Assembly (NCBI GenBank): GCA_038250235.1
Contig: JBBSCO010000011.1
Location: 1 to 62,855 of the forward strand
Length of the DNA: 62,855 nucleotides
Reading direction: 5' to 3'
Source: JAAUTS01 sp038250235
GTDB lineage: Bacteria > Verrucomicrobiota > Verrucomicrobiia > Methylacidiphilales > JAAUTS01
Part shown: positions 26,484 to 35,070 of the stretch, piece after piece
Layout of the letters: each line of letters starts with the position of its first letter
Numbering within the stretch: position 1 is the first letter of the stretch
Notes under the pieces: generated by a model
Database searches by the model: none
Seen by the model: the letters and a program-made list of their open reading frames with translations, nothing else
What the model was told of the DNA's origin: nothing
Program-made: the position numbers and the translations under genes

Positions 26484-27326
26484 ATGATCTGGCGCCACCT
26501 CAACGGAGAGTTTCAGATTGGTTGCCGTCCCCTCTTGATGGGAATATTGAATGTCACTCCGGATTCTTTTTCTGATGGGGGTAGATTTTTTCTTCAGGAT
26601 CAGGCTCTGGCCCAGGCGGAAATCATGATCCGCGAAGGGGCGGAGATTCTGGATGTGGGTGGTGAATCGACTAGGCCCGGTGCGGAACCGGTTTCGGAAG
26701 AAGAAGAACTACGCCGTATCCTGCCCGTGATAGAAAGTCTGCGTCGTGCCTATCCGGCTTTGGCCCTTTCCATTGATACCTATAAGTCTGGAGTCGCGGC
26801 AAAGGCGGTATCGGCCGGTGCCGCTATTATCAATGATGTGGGGGCAGGTCTTTGGGATAAGAAAATGCCGGAAGTGGTGGAGAAAACCGGGGCAGGCTAT
26901 ATCTGTATGCATAGTCAGGGACGTCCACAGGACATGCAGAACAACCCGGTTTACGCGGACGTGGTGAAGGAAGTGCAGGCTTTTCTTCGGGAACGCAGGG
27001 AGATGCTGCTTTATCGTGGCATTGCCGAAGATCAATTGGTTTTTGATCCGGGAATAGGTTTTGGCAAGCGACTGGAAGATAATCTGGAGCTTTTGCGCCG
27101 AGGCGACACGTTTATTGATTTTAAGCGGCCTATTCTTTGGGGCTTGTCGCGCAAATCTTTTATTTCGAAACTGTGCGGTGTAGCGGCGGAAGATCGATTG
27201 GCCGGAGGATTGGCGGCCTATGCTTCGCTGCTTCAATGCCCTTGTCCACAGGTCTGGCGGGTGCATGACGTGGCGGAGCATGCCCAGTTGATCCGGATGT
27301 GGGAGGCGATTCAAGAGAGGCCTTAG
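26484..27326 (+). CDS. folP: Dihydropteroate synthase
   Basis: A 280-residue TIM-barrel enzyme that joins p-aminobenzoate to the pterin pyrophosphate in folate synthesis and is the sulfonamide target. LMGILNVTPDSFSDGG near residue 20, AEILDVGGESTRPGA and DPGIGFGKRLEDN are diagnostic. The ATG at 26484 fits the usual length; an in-frame TTG five codons earlier falls inside the repeat. It follows ftsH on the same strand, as in many bacteria. Confidence 0.95.
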   Translation: MIWRHLNGEFQIGCRPLLMGILNVTPDSFSDGGRFFLQDQALAQAEIMIREGAEILDVGGESTRPGAEPVSEEEELRRILPVIESLRRAYPALALSIDTYKSGVAAKAVSAGAAIINDVGAGLWDKKMPEVVEKTGAGYICMHSQGRPQDMQNNPVYADVVKEVQAFLRERREMLLYRGIAEDQLVFDPGIGFGKRLEDNLELLRRGDTFIDFKRPILWGLSRKSFISKLCGVAAEDRLAGGLAAYASLLQCPCPQVWRVHDVAEHAQLIRMWEAIQERP

Positions 27327-27390
27327 TTATCCTGATCAAAGCAAAGGGCTCGCAGGTATTTTTCCAGACAGGGCAAAGCTACAGAAAGAT

Positions 27391-27443
27391 GATTTGATCT
27401 CCGAGTGGTGCATGTGCGTTCTTCGCTGCGCCCAGGATGACCG
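27391..27443 (-). repeat. Interspersed repeat with TCATCCTGGG core, copy 1
   Basis: Read on the minus strand, this segment has CGGTCATCCTGGGCGCAGCG at one end and a GGAGATC-containing end about 50 bp away. The segment at 33564-33622 has the same two blocks at similar spacing on the plus strand. It lies in the 210-bp gap between folP and glmM, which otherwise holds nothing recognisable. Confidence 0.45.
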
Positions 27444-27536
27444 AATGAAAATTCGGGCCGATTCATTTATTTCTGCCCATAGACCCTTATTCATGGCACA
27501 AAGAATGGAATGTTCAGAATAGGGCATAACGGATTT

Positions 27537-28895
27537 ATGAGTGAACGGAAAAGAAAATGGTTTGGAACGGATGGTATCCGGGGTGTATTTGGCAGGGAAC
27601 CCATGACAGCTGATTTCGTTTACCGCTGTGCCCAGGCAGCGGCTGGATATTTCGGGGATACCGTTTCCTCACCGGTCTTTGTGGTCGGGCGTGACACACG
27701 GGAATCCGGCCCTTTGTTGGAGACGGCAATTTGTCAGGGTCTCGCCGATGGAGGCGCCGGGGTCATCAGGGTCGGAGTGCTTCCGACGGCGGCCATCTCG
27801 CTTTTGACCGTCCATCATCGGGCCGCCGCCGGTGTCATGATCAGCGCCTCCCACAACGAATACCTGGACAATGGAATCAAGTTTTTCGGGCCGCAGGGCT
27901 ACAAGTTGTCGGATGAAACGGAGCTGGAAATGGAACAACGCATAGCGGCTCTGCCCGGTTATGACGGCACGTGGAAGAGTGACGGGATTTCTTTTCAGGC
28001 CGATCCCGGGGCCATGGAAATTTATAGCCGAAATCTGGTCCAGAGTTTTCCCAAGACCTTTTCCCTGAAAGGAATCCGGATACGGGTGGATGCGGCAAAC
28101 GGTGCGGCCTGGCAGAGCACCCCGGCCATCCTGCGGGGACTCGGGGCAGACGTGGAAACGTTGGCAGCGTCACCGGATGGAAAAAACATCAATGCAGATT
28201 GCGGAAGTCTGCATCCCGAATTGTTGCAGGCCGCAATGTGGAAAACTCCCGGCGGCATAGGTTTGTCTCACGATGGTGATGCCGACCGTCTGGTGTTTTT
28301 GGATGAAGACGGGGACGTGTTGGATGGTGATGAATTGCTTGCTATAGCCGGGTTGCATGCACTGCGGAAGGGAACTCTCCCCGGGAACGCCATTGTCGCC
28401 ACGGTGATGAGCAATCTGGGACTGGAAGAGGCCTTTGTGGAGGCCGGGGGAAAAGTGATCAAAACAGCCGTAGGTGACCGCTATGTTATGGAAGCGATGC
28501 AGGCGGGCGGTTATATTATCGGCGGCGAACAATCGGGCCATATGCTCTTTCTGGATTGCCTGCCAACGGGTGATGGGCTGCTCAGTGCGTTGCAGATTTT
28601 GAATGTGATGGTTCTGGAGCAAAAGCCCCTGAAAGAACTGAGGCGGGTCATGCGCAAGTATCCGCAAAAACTTTTTAATCTGAAGGTGCGCGAGAAAAAA
28701 CCTTTGGAAAGTATCGTGCCGGTGCAGAAAGCCATCCTGGAGGTCGAAAAGGAGATGGGAACGAAAGGGCGAATTCTGCTTCGCTATTCAGGGACTGAGA
28801 ACAAGCTCAGGTTGCTTCTGGAATATACGGATGAGTCGGCGATCGAACGACTGGCAGAAAAAATACTGCATCCGATCCGTGCGGCTCTGGCTTGA
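27537..28895 (+). CDS. glmM: Phosphoglucosamine mutase
   Basis: A 452-residue alpha-D-phosphohexomutase that turns glucosamine 6-phosphate into glucosamine 1-phosphate on the way to UDP-N-acetylglucosamine for peptidoglycan and lipopolysaccharide. FGTDGIRGVFG starts the protein. The phosphorylated serine is residue 105 in ISASHNEYLDNGIKFFG, the metal loop is SHDGDADR, and the sugar loop GGEQSGHM is the GlmM-specific form. The start at 27537 places FGTDGIRG eight residues in, as usual. Confidence 0.96.
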   Translation: MSERKRKWFGTDGIRGVFGREPMTADFVYRCAQAAAGYFGDTVSSPVFVVGRDTRESGPLLETAICQGLADGGAGVIRVGVLPTAAISLLTVHHRAAAGVMISASHNEYLDNGIKFFGPQGYKLSDETELEMEQRIAALPGYDGTWKSDGISFQADPGAMEIYSRNLVQSFPKTFSLKGIRIRVDAANGAAWQSTPAILRGLGADVETLAASPDGKNINADCGSLHPELLQAAMWKTPGGIGLSHDGDADRLVFLDEDGDVLDGDELLAIAGLHALRKGTLPGNAIVATVMSNLGLEEAFVEAGGKVIKTAVGDRYVMEAMQAGGYIIGGEQSGHMLFLDCLPTGDGLLSALQILNVMVLEQKPLKELRRVMRKYPQKLFNLKVREKKPLESIVPVQKAILEVEKEMGTKGRILLRYSGTENKLRLLLEYTDESAIERLAEKILHPIRAALA

Positions 28896-28932
28896 AAATT
28901 GGTGGAGACGGGCAGGGGACTCGTTTGGTTTA

Positions 28933-29008
28933 GTAGCTGTAACCGGGGTTTCCCAACCTCGATTCCCCACCCACTTCCTTTCCTAGGCTCGTATGCCCCG
29001 GCTACAAC
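28933..29008. repeat. Intergenic inverted repeat downstream of glmM
   Basis: A left block GTAGCTGTAACCGGGG (28933-28948) faces CCCCGGCTACAAC (28996-29008) across 47 bases. The CCGGGG/CCCCGG cores pair perfectly and the flanks partly. The element could stop glmM transcription or be another interspersed palindrome. The rest of the gap up to the tRNA-Gln (29009-29119) contains no gene that can be supported. Confidence 0.45.
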
Positions 29009-29119
29009 TTTTAAAAGGAGGGTAGCTTAGGCTGCTTGATACGGATGAATCCCCTGGAAACCCGCCCCGATTGATCCCTATGAGTTGCTCTGCAAGGTGG
29101 GGAGAAGGTCGGTAACGCA

Positions 29120-29193
29120 TGGCTACCCGACATGGATTCGAACCATGACAAAAGGAACCAAAAACCTTTGTGCTACCGTTACACCATCGGGTA
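29120..29193 (-). tRNA. tRNA-Gln (anticodon TTG)
   Basis: The minus strand folds into a cloverleaf with acceptor stem TACCCGA/TCGGGTA (first base U, as usual for tRNA-Gln), a short D-arm, an anticodon loop TTTTGGT containing TTG, a T-arm with the TTCGAAT loop, G discriminator and encoded CCA (29120-29122). The closing pair of the anticodon stem is a T-T mismatch. Confidence 0.93.
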
Positions 29194-29275
29194 AGACGTG
29201 TTTGGAAAACGTATCAGAAGTTTTTTAGGGGTCAACGGCAAGTGTTCAGAAAGGGGGTTTTCTTCACGGATAAAT

Positions 29276-29875
29276 TTATTCCGGCAAGGGGATCTTTCCT
29301 GTCGCGATATGCTGCAACACTTCCGGTAAGAGACGGTGTTCCTGGATTTGAATCCGCTGGTGTAGCGTTTCGGCGGTGTCACCGGGAAGAACAGGCACAC
29401 GGCTCTGACGAATCACAGGGCCGCCATCCAGACTGTCGTCGACCCAATGAACGGTGCATCCGGTTTCGGCAACACCTGCCTTCAGGGCCTGTTTCCAAGC
29501 GGCTAGGCCTTTAAATGCCGGGAGCAGGGAGGGGTGGATGTTGAGTATGCGGCCCGCAAAAGCTTTGAGCAGGGGTTCCTTGATCACCCGCATGAACCCG
29601 GCCAGAACGATGAGGTCCGCCCCGCTTTTCCAGAGTTGATCGGCCAAAGCCTCTTCGATTTCAGGTTCCAGTTTGGTTTTGAATCGGCTGGGGGGACAGT
29701 GGTAGGTGGGAAGGGAGCGTTTGCGTGCTTCTTCGAGGATGACGGCATCGGCCAGGTCACTGGCCACGAGGCAGACCCGTGCTTGAAGGAGACCTGTTTC
29801 GATGGCCTGGGCCAGGGCGGTGAAATTGGAGCCGCGCCCGGAGCCCAGAACGGCCAGTTTCAGGGAAGAATTCAT
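29276..29875 (-). CDS. purN: Phosphoribosylglycinamide formyltransferase
   Basis: A 199-residue folate-dependent enzyme of purine synthesis that formylates glycinamide ribonucleotide. The N-terminus LAVLGSGRGSNFTAL, the active-site stretch ILNIHPSLLPAFKG (catalytic asparagine and histidine) and GCTVHWVDDSLDGGPVI (catalytic aspartate) are all present. The ATG at 29875 is used because the strand begins there. It is separate from other purine genes and lies next to tRNA-Gln. Confidence 0.95.
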   Translation of the reverse strand: MNSSLKLAVLGSGRGSNFTALAQAIETGLLQARVCLVASDLADAVILEEARKRSLPTYHCPPSRFKTKLEPEIEEALADQLWKSGADLIVLAGFMRVIKEPLLKAFAGRILNIHPSLLPAFKGLAAWKQALKAGVAETGCTVHWVDDSLDGGPVIRQSRVPVLPGDTAETLHQRIQIQEHRLLPEVLQHIATGKIPLPE

Positions 29876-29995
29876 AGAGGGTTGCAGCATGCAGGGTTTC
29901 TTTGTGCTTGACCCTACTCACTGAAGCAGCAACATCCGCTGTTGTGCAATAGGAAAGTCTAAGGCTTTCAGGGACTTGCCTTCATTTTTTGAATT

Positions 29996-31480
29996 ATGTT
30001 GGGAATACTTTGGACCGTGAGTTATGTCTTGGTGGTCATGGGCCTTTCGGCTTATGGGCTTCACCGTTTTTGGATGGTCTACACGTATTACCGTTTCAAG
30101 AACAAAGGAATCAATCCCCTGGCCCGCTTTGAGAATCTTCCACGGGTCACGGTGCAGCTGCCGATTTTTAATGAGTTGTATGTGGTGGAGCGCCTGATCC
30201 GTTCCGTGGTCGCGCTGGATTATCCCAAGGATTTGATAGATATCCAGGTGCTGGATGATTCCACCGATGAGACGCGTGAACTTGCATCCGGGATCGTGAA
30301 GGAATTTCGTGTGCAGGGCTACCAGATTGAGCACCTGCACCGGACGGACAGAACCGGCTTCAAAGCGGGTGCCCTACAGGCGGGTTTGCAGGTGGCCAAG
30401 GGTGAGTTTATTTTGATTTTTGATGCGGATTTTGTGCCCGCTCCGGAGATCATCCACGAGACAATCGATTACTTTACCGATTCCGGTGTTGGAATGATCC
30501 AGACCCGATGGGGCCACATCAACCGCGGATCCAATTTCCTAACCAAAGTTCAGGCCTTGCTCCTGGACGGGCATCTCTTGATCGAGCAAACCGCCCGCAA
30601 CCGCAGTGGCCGTTTTTTTAATTTTAACGGCACTGCCGGTATCTGGAGAAAGACCTGTATTGAAGATGCGGGGGGTTGGCAGCACGATACGCTGACGGAG
30701 GACCTGGATCTCAGTTACCGTGCCCAGATCAAGGGTTGGCGCTTTGTTTTTGTTCCGCATGTCATCACCCCCGCCGAATTGCCGATAGAAATGAACGCCT
30801 TTAAAGCCCAGCAACATCGCTGGGCCAAAGGCGCGATCCAGACCTGTAAGAAAATCCTGCCCCGGGTCTGGGAAAGCCAGTTGCCCCTGCGAATCAAATT
30901 GGAGGCGACCTTTCATCTGACCTCGAATTTCGCCTATCTGCTGCTGGCACTTCTGGCGGTTTTGATCCAACCCAATCCCAAAAATGCCGGCCTCCACTGG
31001 GACTCAATCATTCTTATCGACGTTCCGATTTTCATGATGGCGTCCTTTTCCATCTTTGTTTTTTACGGTGTGGTATTGCGGGAGTTGAAATACCCCTGGT
31101 ACAAGATCCTGGTCTATGTTCCCATGCTCATTGCCACCGGAATTGGACTCTGTTTGAACAATGCCAAAGCGGTGCTGGAGGCCGTTTTCAACCATCAGAC
31201 AGACTTTGCCCGCACTCCTAAATACGGCATTGGAACGGGTGTGCAGAAGTGGTGGAACCAAAAATATAAGGCCGCCCGTTCCCTTCTGCCTTTGCTGGAA
31301 CTGGTTATGGCGGCCTACTACGGCTATTTTATCTGGTTTGCCTGGGAAAAAGAGCTTTGGATTTCTCTTCCTTTCTTTATTTTGTTCACGATCGGCTTCG
31401 GTTTTGCCGGAATCTTCTCACTTTTTCAGTGTTCTTCCTTTTCACCATGGTGGAATCGGTTTACTGTCAACCGGGTCTGA
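29996..31480 (+). CDS. Cellulose-synthase-like family 2 glycosyltransferase
   Basis: A 494-residue processive-type GT2 enzyme. An N-terminal helix (1-25) is followed by the catalytic domain with the D,D,D,QxxRW signature: LDDSTDETRE, IFDADFVPAPE, TEDLDLSYRAQ and QQHRWAKGAIQ. Four or five C-terminal helices (from about 310) form the channel. It resembles plant CslA/mannan-synthase-like and bacterial beta-glucan synthases more than BcsA, as no PilZ domain is present. It probably polymerises and exports a surface or storage polysaccharide; the sugar is unknown. It is followed after three bases by the BrnT-like gene. Confidence 0.9.
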   Translation: MLGILWTVSYVLVVMGLSAYGLHRFWMVYTYYRFKNKGINPLARFENLPRVTVQLPIFNELYVVERLIRSVVALDYPKDLIDIQVLDDSTDETRELASGIVKEFRVQGYQIEHLHRTDRTGFKAGALQAGLQVAKGEFILIFDADFVPAPEIIHETIDYFTDSGVGMIQTRWGHINRGSNFLTKVQALLLDGHLLIEQTARNRSGRFFNFNGTAGIWRKTCIEDAGGWQHDTLTEDLDLSYRAQIKGWRFVFVPHVITPAELPIEMNAFKAQQHRWAKGAIQTCKKILPRVWESQLPLRIKLEATFHLTSNFAYLLLALLAVLIQPNPKNAGLHWDSIILIDVPIFMMASFSIFVFYGVVLRELKYPWYKILVYVPMLIATGIGLCLNNAKAVLEAVFNHQTDFARTPKYGIGTGVQKWWNQKYKAARSLLPLLELVMAAYYGYFIWFAWEKELWISLPFFILFTIGFGFAGIFSLFQCSSFSPWWNRFTVNRV

Positions 31481-31483
31481 TTT

Positions 31484-31756
31484 ATGGATTTTGACTGGAG
31501 TTTTTTTGCGACGAAGGACGTCCGCCCTGAAGAAGTGGCGGAAAGTTTCGAAGATCCGTACTCCATCCGCCTGATGCCGGACAAAGGGGCTATTTCTGAA
31601 ATGAATCGCTTTTGTTGTCTGGGTATGTCCTTGAGCAATCGCGGTGTTTTCTCGGTTTACAGCTCCAACGGGAAACAGGTCAAAGTCATCGCAGCCCGTC
31701 ACATGACCCAGGAAGAAGAATTTTTTTATAACCGGAAAGTCCGGGAATTCCTTTAA
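31484..31756 (+). CDS. brnT: BrnT-family (DUF497) toxin
   Basis: A 90-residue protein with the DUF497 plan: an acidic-aromatic start (MDFDWSF), EEVAESFEDPYSI, then RFCCLGMSLSNRGVFSVY, and an end with VKVIAARHMTQEEEFFY. BrnT is an RNase of the RelE fold that stops translation and is neutralised by BrnA. The N-terminal histidine-containing segment of typical BrnT (RKHGVSF) is not conserved here, so activity may be reduced. The antitoxin-like gene lies nine bp downstream, the usual toxin-first order. Confidence 0.82.
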   Translation: MDFDWSFFATKDVRPEEVAESFEDPYSIRLMPDKGAISEMNRFCCLGMSLSNRGVFSVYSSNGKQVKVIAARHMTQEEEFFYNRKVREFL

Positions 31757-31765
31757 GGCCAGCCC

Positions 31766-32041
31766 ATGCAAATCATCACCCATTGGGATCAGATCCCTGT
31801 TTTTAAATCCATCGACGAGGAGCGTGACTTCTGGTTTTCGAACCAGTTGGAAGGCCGCCTCATGCAGGGGGCCTGCGTCAAGTCGGACAGCAATGAGTCG
31901 ACAACCATCACCCTGCGCATGGACCCGCGCATGCTGGCACGCTTGAAGCGATTGGCCGGTCAGCGCTACCTGAACTATCAAAGCATGTTGAAGCAGTGGG
32001 TGGCCGAGCGTCTGGAAAAAGAAATCGAAGGAAGATCCTAA
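31766..32041 (+). CDS. brnA: BrnA-like antitoxin (CopG-type DNA-binding)
   Basis: A 91-residue protein. Its front half (WDQIPVFKSIDEERDFW) is the typical BrnA/CopG-antitoxin lead-in. The back half (TTITLRMDPRMLARLKRLAG, then SMLKQWVAERLEKE) is a ribbon-helix-helix, which binds DNA and represses its own operon. It pairs with the BrnT-like toxin upstream. The two may be read from the glycosyltransferase transcript, since no clear separate promoter is visible. Confidence 0.82.
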   Translation: MQIITHWDQIPVFKSIDEERDFWFSNQLEGRLMQGACVKSDSNESTTITLRMDPRMLARLKRLAGQRYLNYQSMLKQWVAERLEKEIEGRS

Positions 32042-32051
32042 GAAAAAAAGT

Positions 32052-32139
32052 GCCCGCGAAACACGCAAAAGTTCGCGAAAAAAAGCACAGGTGTCTTAGC
32101 AGTATCCAAATTTCGCGCGGTTTCGCGTGTTTAGCGGGC
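32052..32139. repeat. Palindromic intergenic repeat, copy C
   Basis: GCCCGCGAAACACGCAAAAG at the left end and CGCGTGTTTAGCGGGC at the right end are near-perfect inverses, with inner TTCGCGAAA/TTTCGCG blocks. These are the same ends as copies at 19236 and 26389. It starts ten bases after the brnA-like stop. Confidence 0.78.
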
Positions 32140-32208
32140 ATCAAAATCCCTTCCACAACCTCACAATTTCCGATTTACAGAACGGCTCTTCGAAAGTAAG
32201 CTGTAAAG

Positions 32209-32820
32209 ATGATGATGACTCCTTTCCGTAAACATTCCCGCGGATTCACCCTGATTGAGCTTCTGGTGGTAATCACCATTATTGGTATCCTGGCCGGCTT
32301 GGCTTTCCCAGCCATAGCAGGGGCTTTGAGAGCAGCCAAAAAAGCGGAGGCCTCAGCCATGGTAAACCAGCTCCGGGTATCGCTGACGGCCTACCAAACG
32401 GAGTATGGGAACTGGCCAACAACGACATTTCCTGCTGCTGAGCCAGAGGTCAAATCCAGTGATCCCAATCTCTACAATCTATTAAGGGGACGGGACGCCG
32501 CCAGTCAGAATCCGCGTCTGATTGTCTTTATGGAATTTAACGCCAAGGTTCTCAGGTCGGGCACACTCAGCAAGACCAATGCCAGCCCTCCTAACCCTAT
32601 TTCCGACGCAATCGCTTTTGTTGATCCGTGGAGCCAACCGTATTCATTAAAAGCTGATTCGAATTATGACAATGTCATTAGAGTTCCTAGCGATACCAAT
32701 GGTTTGCACACTGCTGAAGAAATTAATGCCGGATTGGCTATCTGGTCAAAAGGACCGCAGGGGGATACCTGGGACGGAACGGCAGATCCCAGAAAGAATT
32801 ACCTTCGCAGCTGGAAATAA
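32209..32820 (+). CDS. Type II secretion pseudopilin (GspG/GspH-like)
   Basis: A 203-residue protein with a classic prepilin leader: basic residues, then RGFTLIELLVVITIIGIL. The prepilin peptidase cuts after the glycine and methylates the phenylalanine. The following helix (AALRAAKKAEASAMVNQLR) and the TEYGNWPTT turn are typical of GspG-type proteins. Three tandem ATGs make the exact start uncertain by two codons. It lies five bases before a second pseudopilin, forming a pair. Confidence 0.9.
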   Translation: MMMTPFRKHSRGFTLIELLVVITIIGILAGLAFPAIAGALRAAKKAEASAMVNQLRVSLTAYQTEYGNWPTTTFPAAEPEVKSSDPNLYNLLRGRDAASQNPRLIVFMEFNAKVLRSGTLSKTNASPPNPISDAIAFVDPWSQPYSLKADSNYDNVIRVPSDTNGLHTAEEINAGLAIWSKGPQGDTWDGTADPRKNYLRSWK

Positions 32821-32824
32821 GGTC

Positions 32825-33484
32825 ATGCGTAAAAAAAACAGGGAAGCCTTTACCTTGGTCGAATTGTTGGTTGTCATCACGATCATCGGTATACTGACCG
32901 CATTAACCTTGGGAGCAGCCAAGGTCGTGCAGGACAAAGCCGCCAAATCCAGAGCCCAGGGTGAAATTGCCGCGATTGAATTGGCCTTGGAGCGCTACAA
33001 AATCGATAATGGGGATTATCCCTCGATATCTGATATAGGAATAACAAGTAGCCTTTATAATGGGAATCTCGGAACCCCTTCAGTTTTGTCTGCTTATGAG
33101 GGAACAAATGTTTCCATGGATGGAAGTGGAGCCATAACTGCAGGATCTGGCAGTAAACTGCTTTTTGCTGAGCTGACAGGCAAGACTCGCTTGGAAGGTG
33201 GCTTGACTGCAACTGGTAGGACGCAGTACATCGAACTTAAAAAAAACCAAGTCGGCAGCCCCACAAGTAACAGTTTTATCAAAGATCCTTGGGGATATCC
33301 TTACGGCTATTACTACAAGTTCGATGGTGTGACGGTGGCTGAACCCAATACCAAATCCCTTTTCAACGTGGTGGTTCCCGATCTGTGGAGTACTTCAGGT
33401 GAAAGGGAGGCTGTCTCCCTGACAACCCCGGTAGAGGCCAAGGCGCGCTATCTGCGTTGGATGGCCAACTGGCCCAACAAGTAA
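32825..33484 (+). CDS. Type II secretion pseudopilin (GspG-like)
   Basis: A 219-residue protein with EAFTLVELLVVITIIGIL after a short basic leader, then QGEIAAIELALERYKIDNGDYPS, the classic GspG helix-to-loop segment, and DPWGYPYGYYYKFDG, a GspG calcium-loop-like region. It is probably the major or a minor pseudopilin of a secretion system whose ATPase and outer-membrane parts are not in this window. The ATG at 32825 gives a short, proper leader. Confidence 0.9.
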   Translation: MRKKNREAFTLVELLVVITIIGILTALTLGAAKVVQDKAAKSRAQGEIAAIELALERYKIDNGDYPSISDIGITSSLYNGNLGTPSVLSAYEGTNVSMDGSGAITAGSGSKLLFAELTGKTRLEGGLTATGRTQYIELKKNQVGSPTSNSFIKDPWGYPYGYYYKFDGVTVAEPNTKSLFNVVVPDLWSTSGEREAVSLTTPVEAKARYLRWMANWPNK

Positions 33485-33563
33485 GCTCCTTGGGCTGTTA
33501 AGTCCCCCTTCACCCCATCCTGTTCAGCGTCCAGAACAAAGGAAATGAAGGCTGGCCCAGCCC

Positions 33564-33622
33564 ACGGTGTCATCCTGGGTGCAACGAGTACTCCACCGGC
33601 CTTGTCGGAAGATCTTAGATCC
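33564..33622 (+). repeat. Interspersed repeat with TCATCCTGGG core, copy 2
   Basis: It has CGGTGTCATCCTGGGTGCAA and GGAAGATCTTAGATCC, the same two blocks as the inverted copy at 27391-27443. It lies in a 226-bp gap between convergent pseudopilin and HtrA genes. A 7-bp hairpin (33654-33674) follows and could end transcription from either side, though it has no T-tract. Confidence 0.45.
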
Positions 33623-33710
33623 CTGTTTGATTAAATCCTTACGTTAAGTTGGTGCCGGTGGGTTCTTCACCGGCTTCAAAATGACTGAAAAAGGGAGAGT
33701 TCCCTGGGTG

Positions 33711-34832
33711 TTACCTCGCAGTCAGATTCACTGCCACACTGCGGCGCAGGATGAGATTGCTGCGTTGTTCGTTGAAGGCCAGCGTGAAGCGCACTTTTTC
33801 CCCCTTCTTCAGCTTGGCCAACTGCCTGGGCAGATCCTCCAGAGAGCGGAGGCGGTAGGGGCCCAGCCCCGTAACCAACATTCCCTTGCGGATTCCCACT
33901 GTATCGGAAGGGCTTCCCTCCTGCACCGAGGTCACCACCAAACCACTATCCACCTGATATCCGAAGGATTTCGCCAGCTCCTTGTCCATTTCCTGAATTC
34001 CCAACCCGAAACGTTCCAGAATAACTTTATCGAGGGCGGCAACCGGAGGGGGGGCTTTCCTCCCTTCCGCAATGTCGATGGCGTTTTTGGCAAAGACGGA
34101 AACGCGCTCGCCGGGAATGGCAAAACCGATGTTCTCTGCCCCGGCCGCTGCCTTGGCCGTATTGAGGCCGACAAATTTCCCGTTGATGTCGAGAAGCGGC
34201 CCACCGGAATTTCCCGGATTGATGGCGGCGTCGGTTTGCAGGAGAGAATCGTAGAAGGTTCCGCCGATGGTCAAGGTGCGGTTGGTGGCACTGAGGATGC
34301 CCGTGCTAACGCTGCTTTCATAGCCGATGGGATTGCCGATGGCGATGACGGTCTGGCCGAGGAGGTTTGGGGAAAGATCATCGATGTTGAGGATGGGCAG
34401 GGCCTTGTCGCTTTTGATTTTGATCAGGGCCAGATCCAAGTCCGGGTCTTCCTGCACGGGCACGGCCTCAAAGGTGCTGCCGTCCGGAAGCGTGACTTTG
34501 ATTTTGGTATTGGCTGCCCGGGCCACCACATGTTGGTTGGTCACGATGTAGCCATCAGGGCGGATAATGGCTCCGGAGCCCAGGCTGCGGACGGGCACCT
34601 GGACAATACGTCCTCCGCGATAACTGCCACCTCCGTAAAAACGATCAAAAAAAGCGTCAAATGGGTCGCTGATGGCCTGTTCCACCAAGGTCTCCGTGTA
34701 AATGTTGACCACACTGGGACGGGCCAGAGCCACGACCTTGACGATGGGTTCTTCCTGCGGCGTCAGAGCCATGGACGGGGAAAGCAGCCAGAGAGTGAAG
34801 CCAATGAAGAATGAAAAGAACGCACATTTCAT
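33711..34832 (-). CDS. HtrA/DegP-like periplasmic serine protease
   Basis: A 373-residue exported protein with signal peptide (1-22, ending PSMA). The trypsin-like domain has the full triad: histidine 101 (TNQHVV), aspartate 133 (DLDLAL) and serine 209 (NPGNSGGPL). A single PDZ domain follows from about 285 (SGLVVTSVQEGSPSDTVGI). With one PDZ it is closer to DegS or HhoA than to DegP. It probably degrades or senses misfolded envelope proteins. The ATG at 34832 starts the signal peptide; earlier in-frame codons are unlikely. Confidence 0.93.
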   Translation of the reverse strand: MKCAFFSFFIGFTLWLLSPSMALTPQEEPIVKVVALARPSVVNIYTETLVEQAISDPFDAFFDRFYGGGSYRGGRIVQVPVRSLGSGAIIRPDGYIVTNQHVVARAANTKIKVTLPDGSTFEAVPVQEDPDLDLALIKIKSDKALPILNIDDLSPNLLGQTVIAIGNPIGYESSVSTGILSATNRTLTIGGTFYDSLLQTDAAINPGNSGGPLLDINGKFVGLNTAKAAAGAENIGFAIPGERVSVFAKNAIDIAEGRKAPPPVAALDKVILERFGLGIQEMDKELAKSFGYQVDSGLVVTSVQEGSPSDTVGIRKGMLVTGLGPYRLRSLEDLPRQLAKLKKGEKVRFTLAFNEQRSNLILRRSVAVNLTAR

Positions 34833-35070
34833 AATCAATCCAATTATAGGTTGGAAATAAAAAACTGCCAGCATGAAGGCTGGCCCTGGTTGCATTCAGG
34901 ACAGGGAGCCAGCGGAGCTTTTCATCCGTCTTTTCGTAGTTGAGGGCGTCAGTGTGGCTCCCATGGCTGTAAAGATTGACAGGTAACAGGATTTGACGCG
35001 ATATGAATACTGCTCAGAAAAACATGTTATGAATCTTTACGGAAAATACACCGGTATAAAGGAAGAGCCC

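Noticed and set aside
29020..29128. Possible small stable RNA (GGGTAGC...GCTACCC ends, AAGCAGCC segment recalling signal recognition RNA)
   Set aside because: The 3' end lies inside the tRNA-Gln acceptor stem, and the GGAA tetraloop and symmetric loop of signal recognition RNA are not in the right places.
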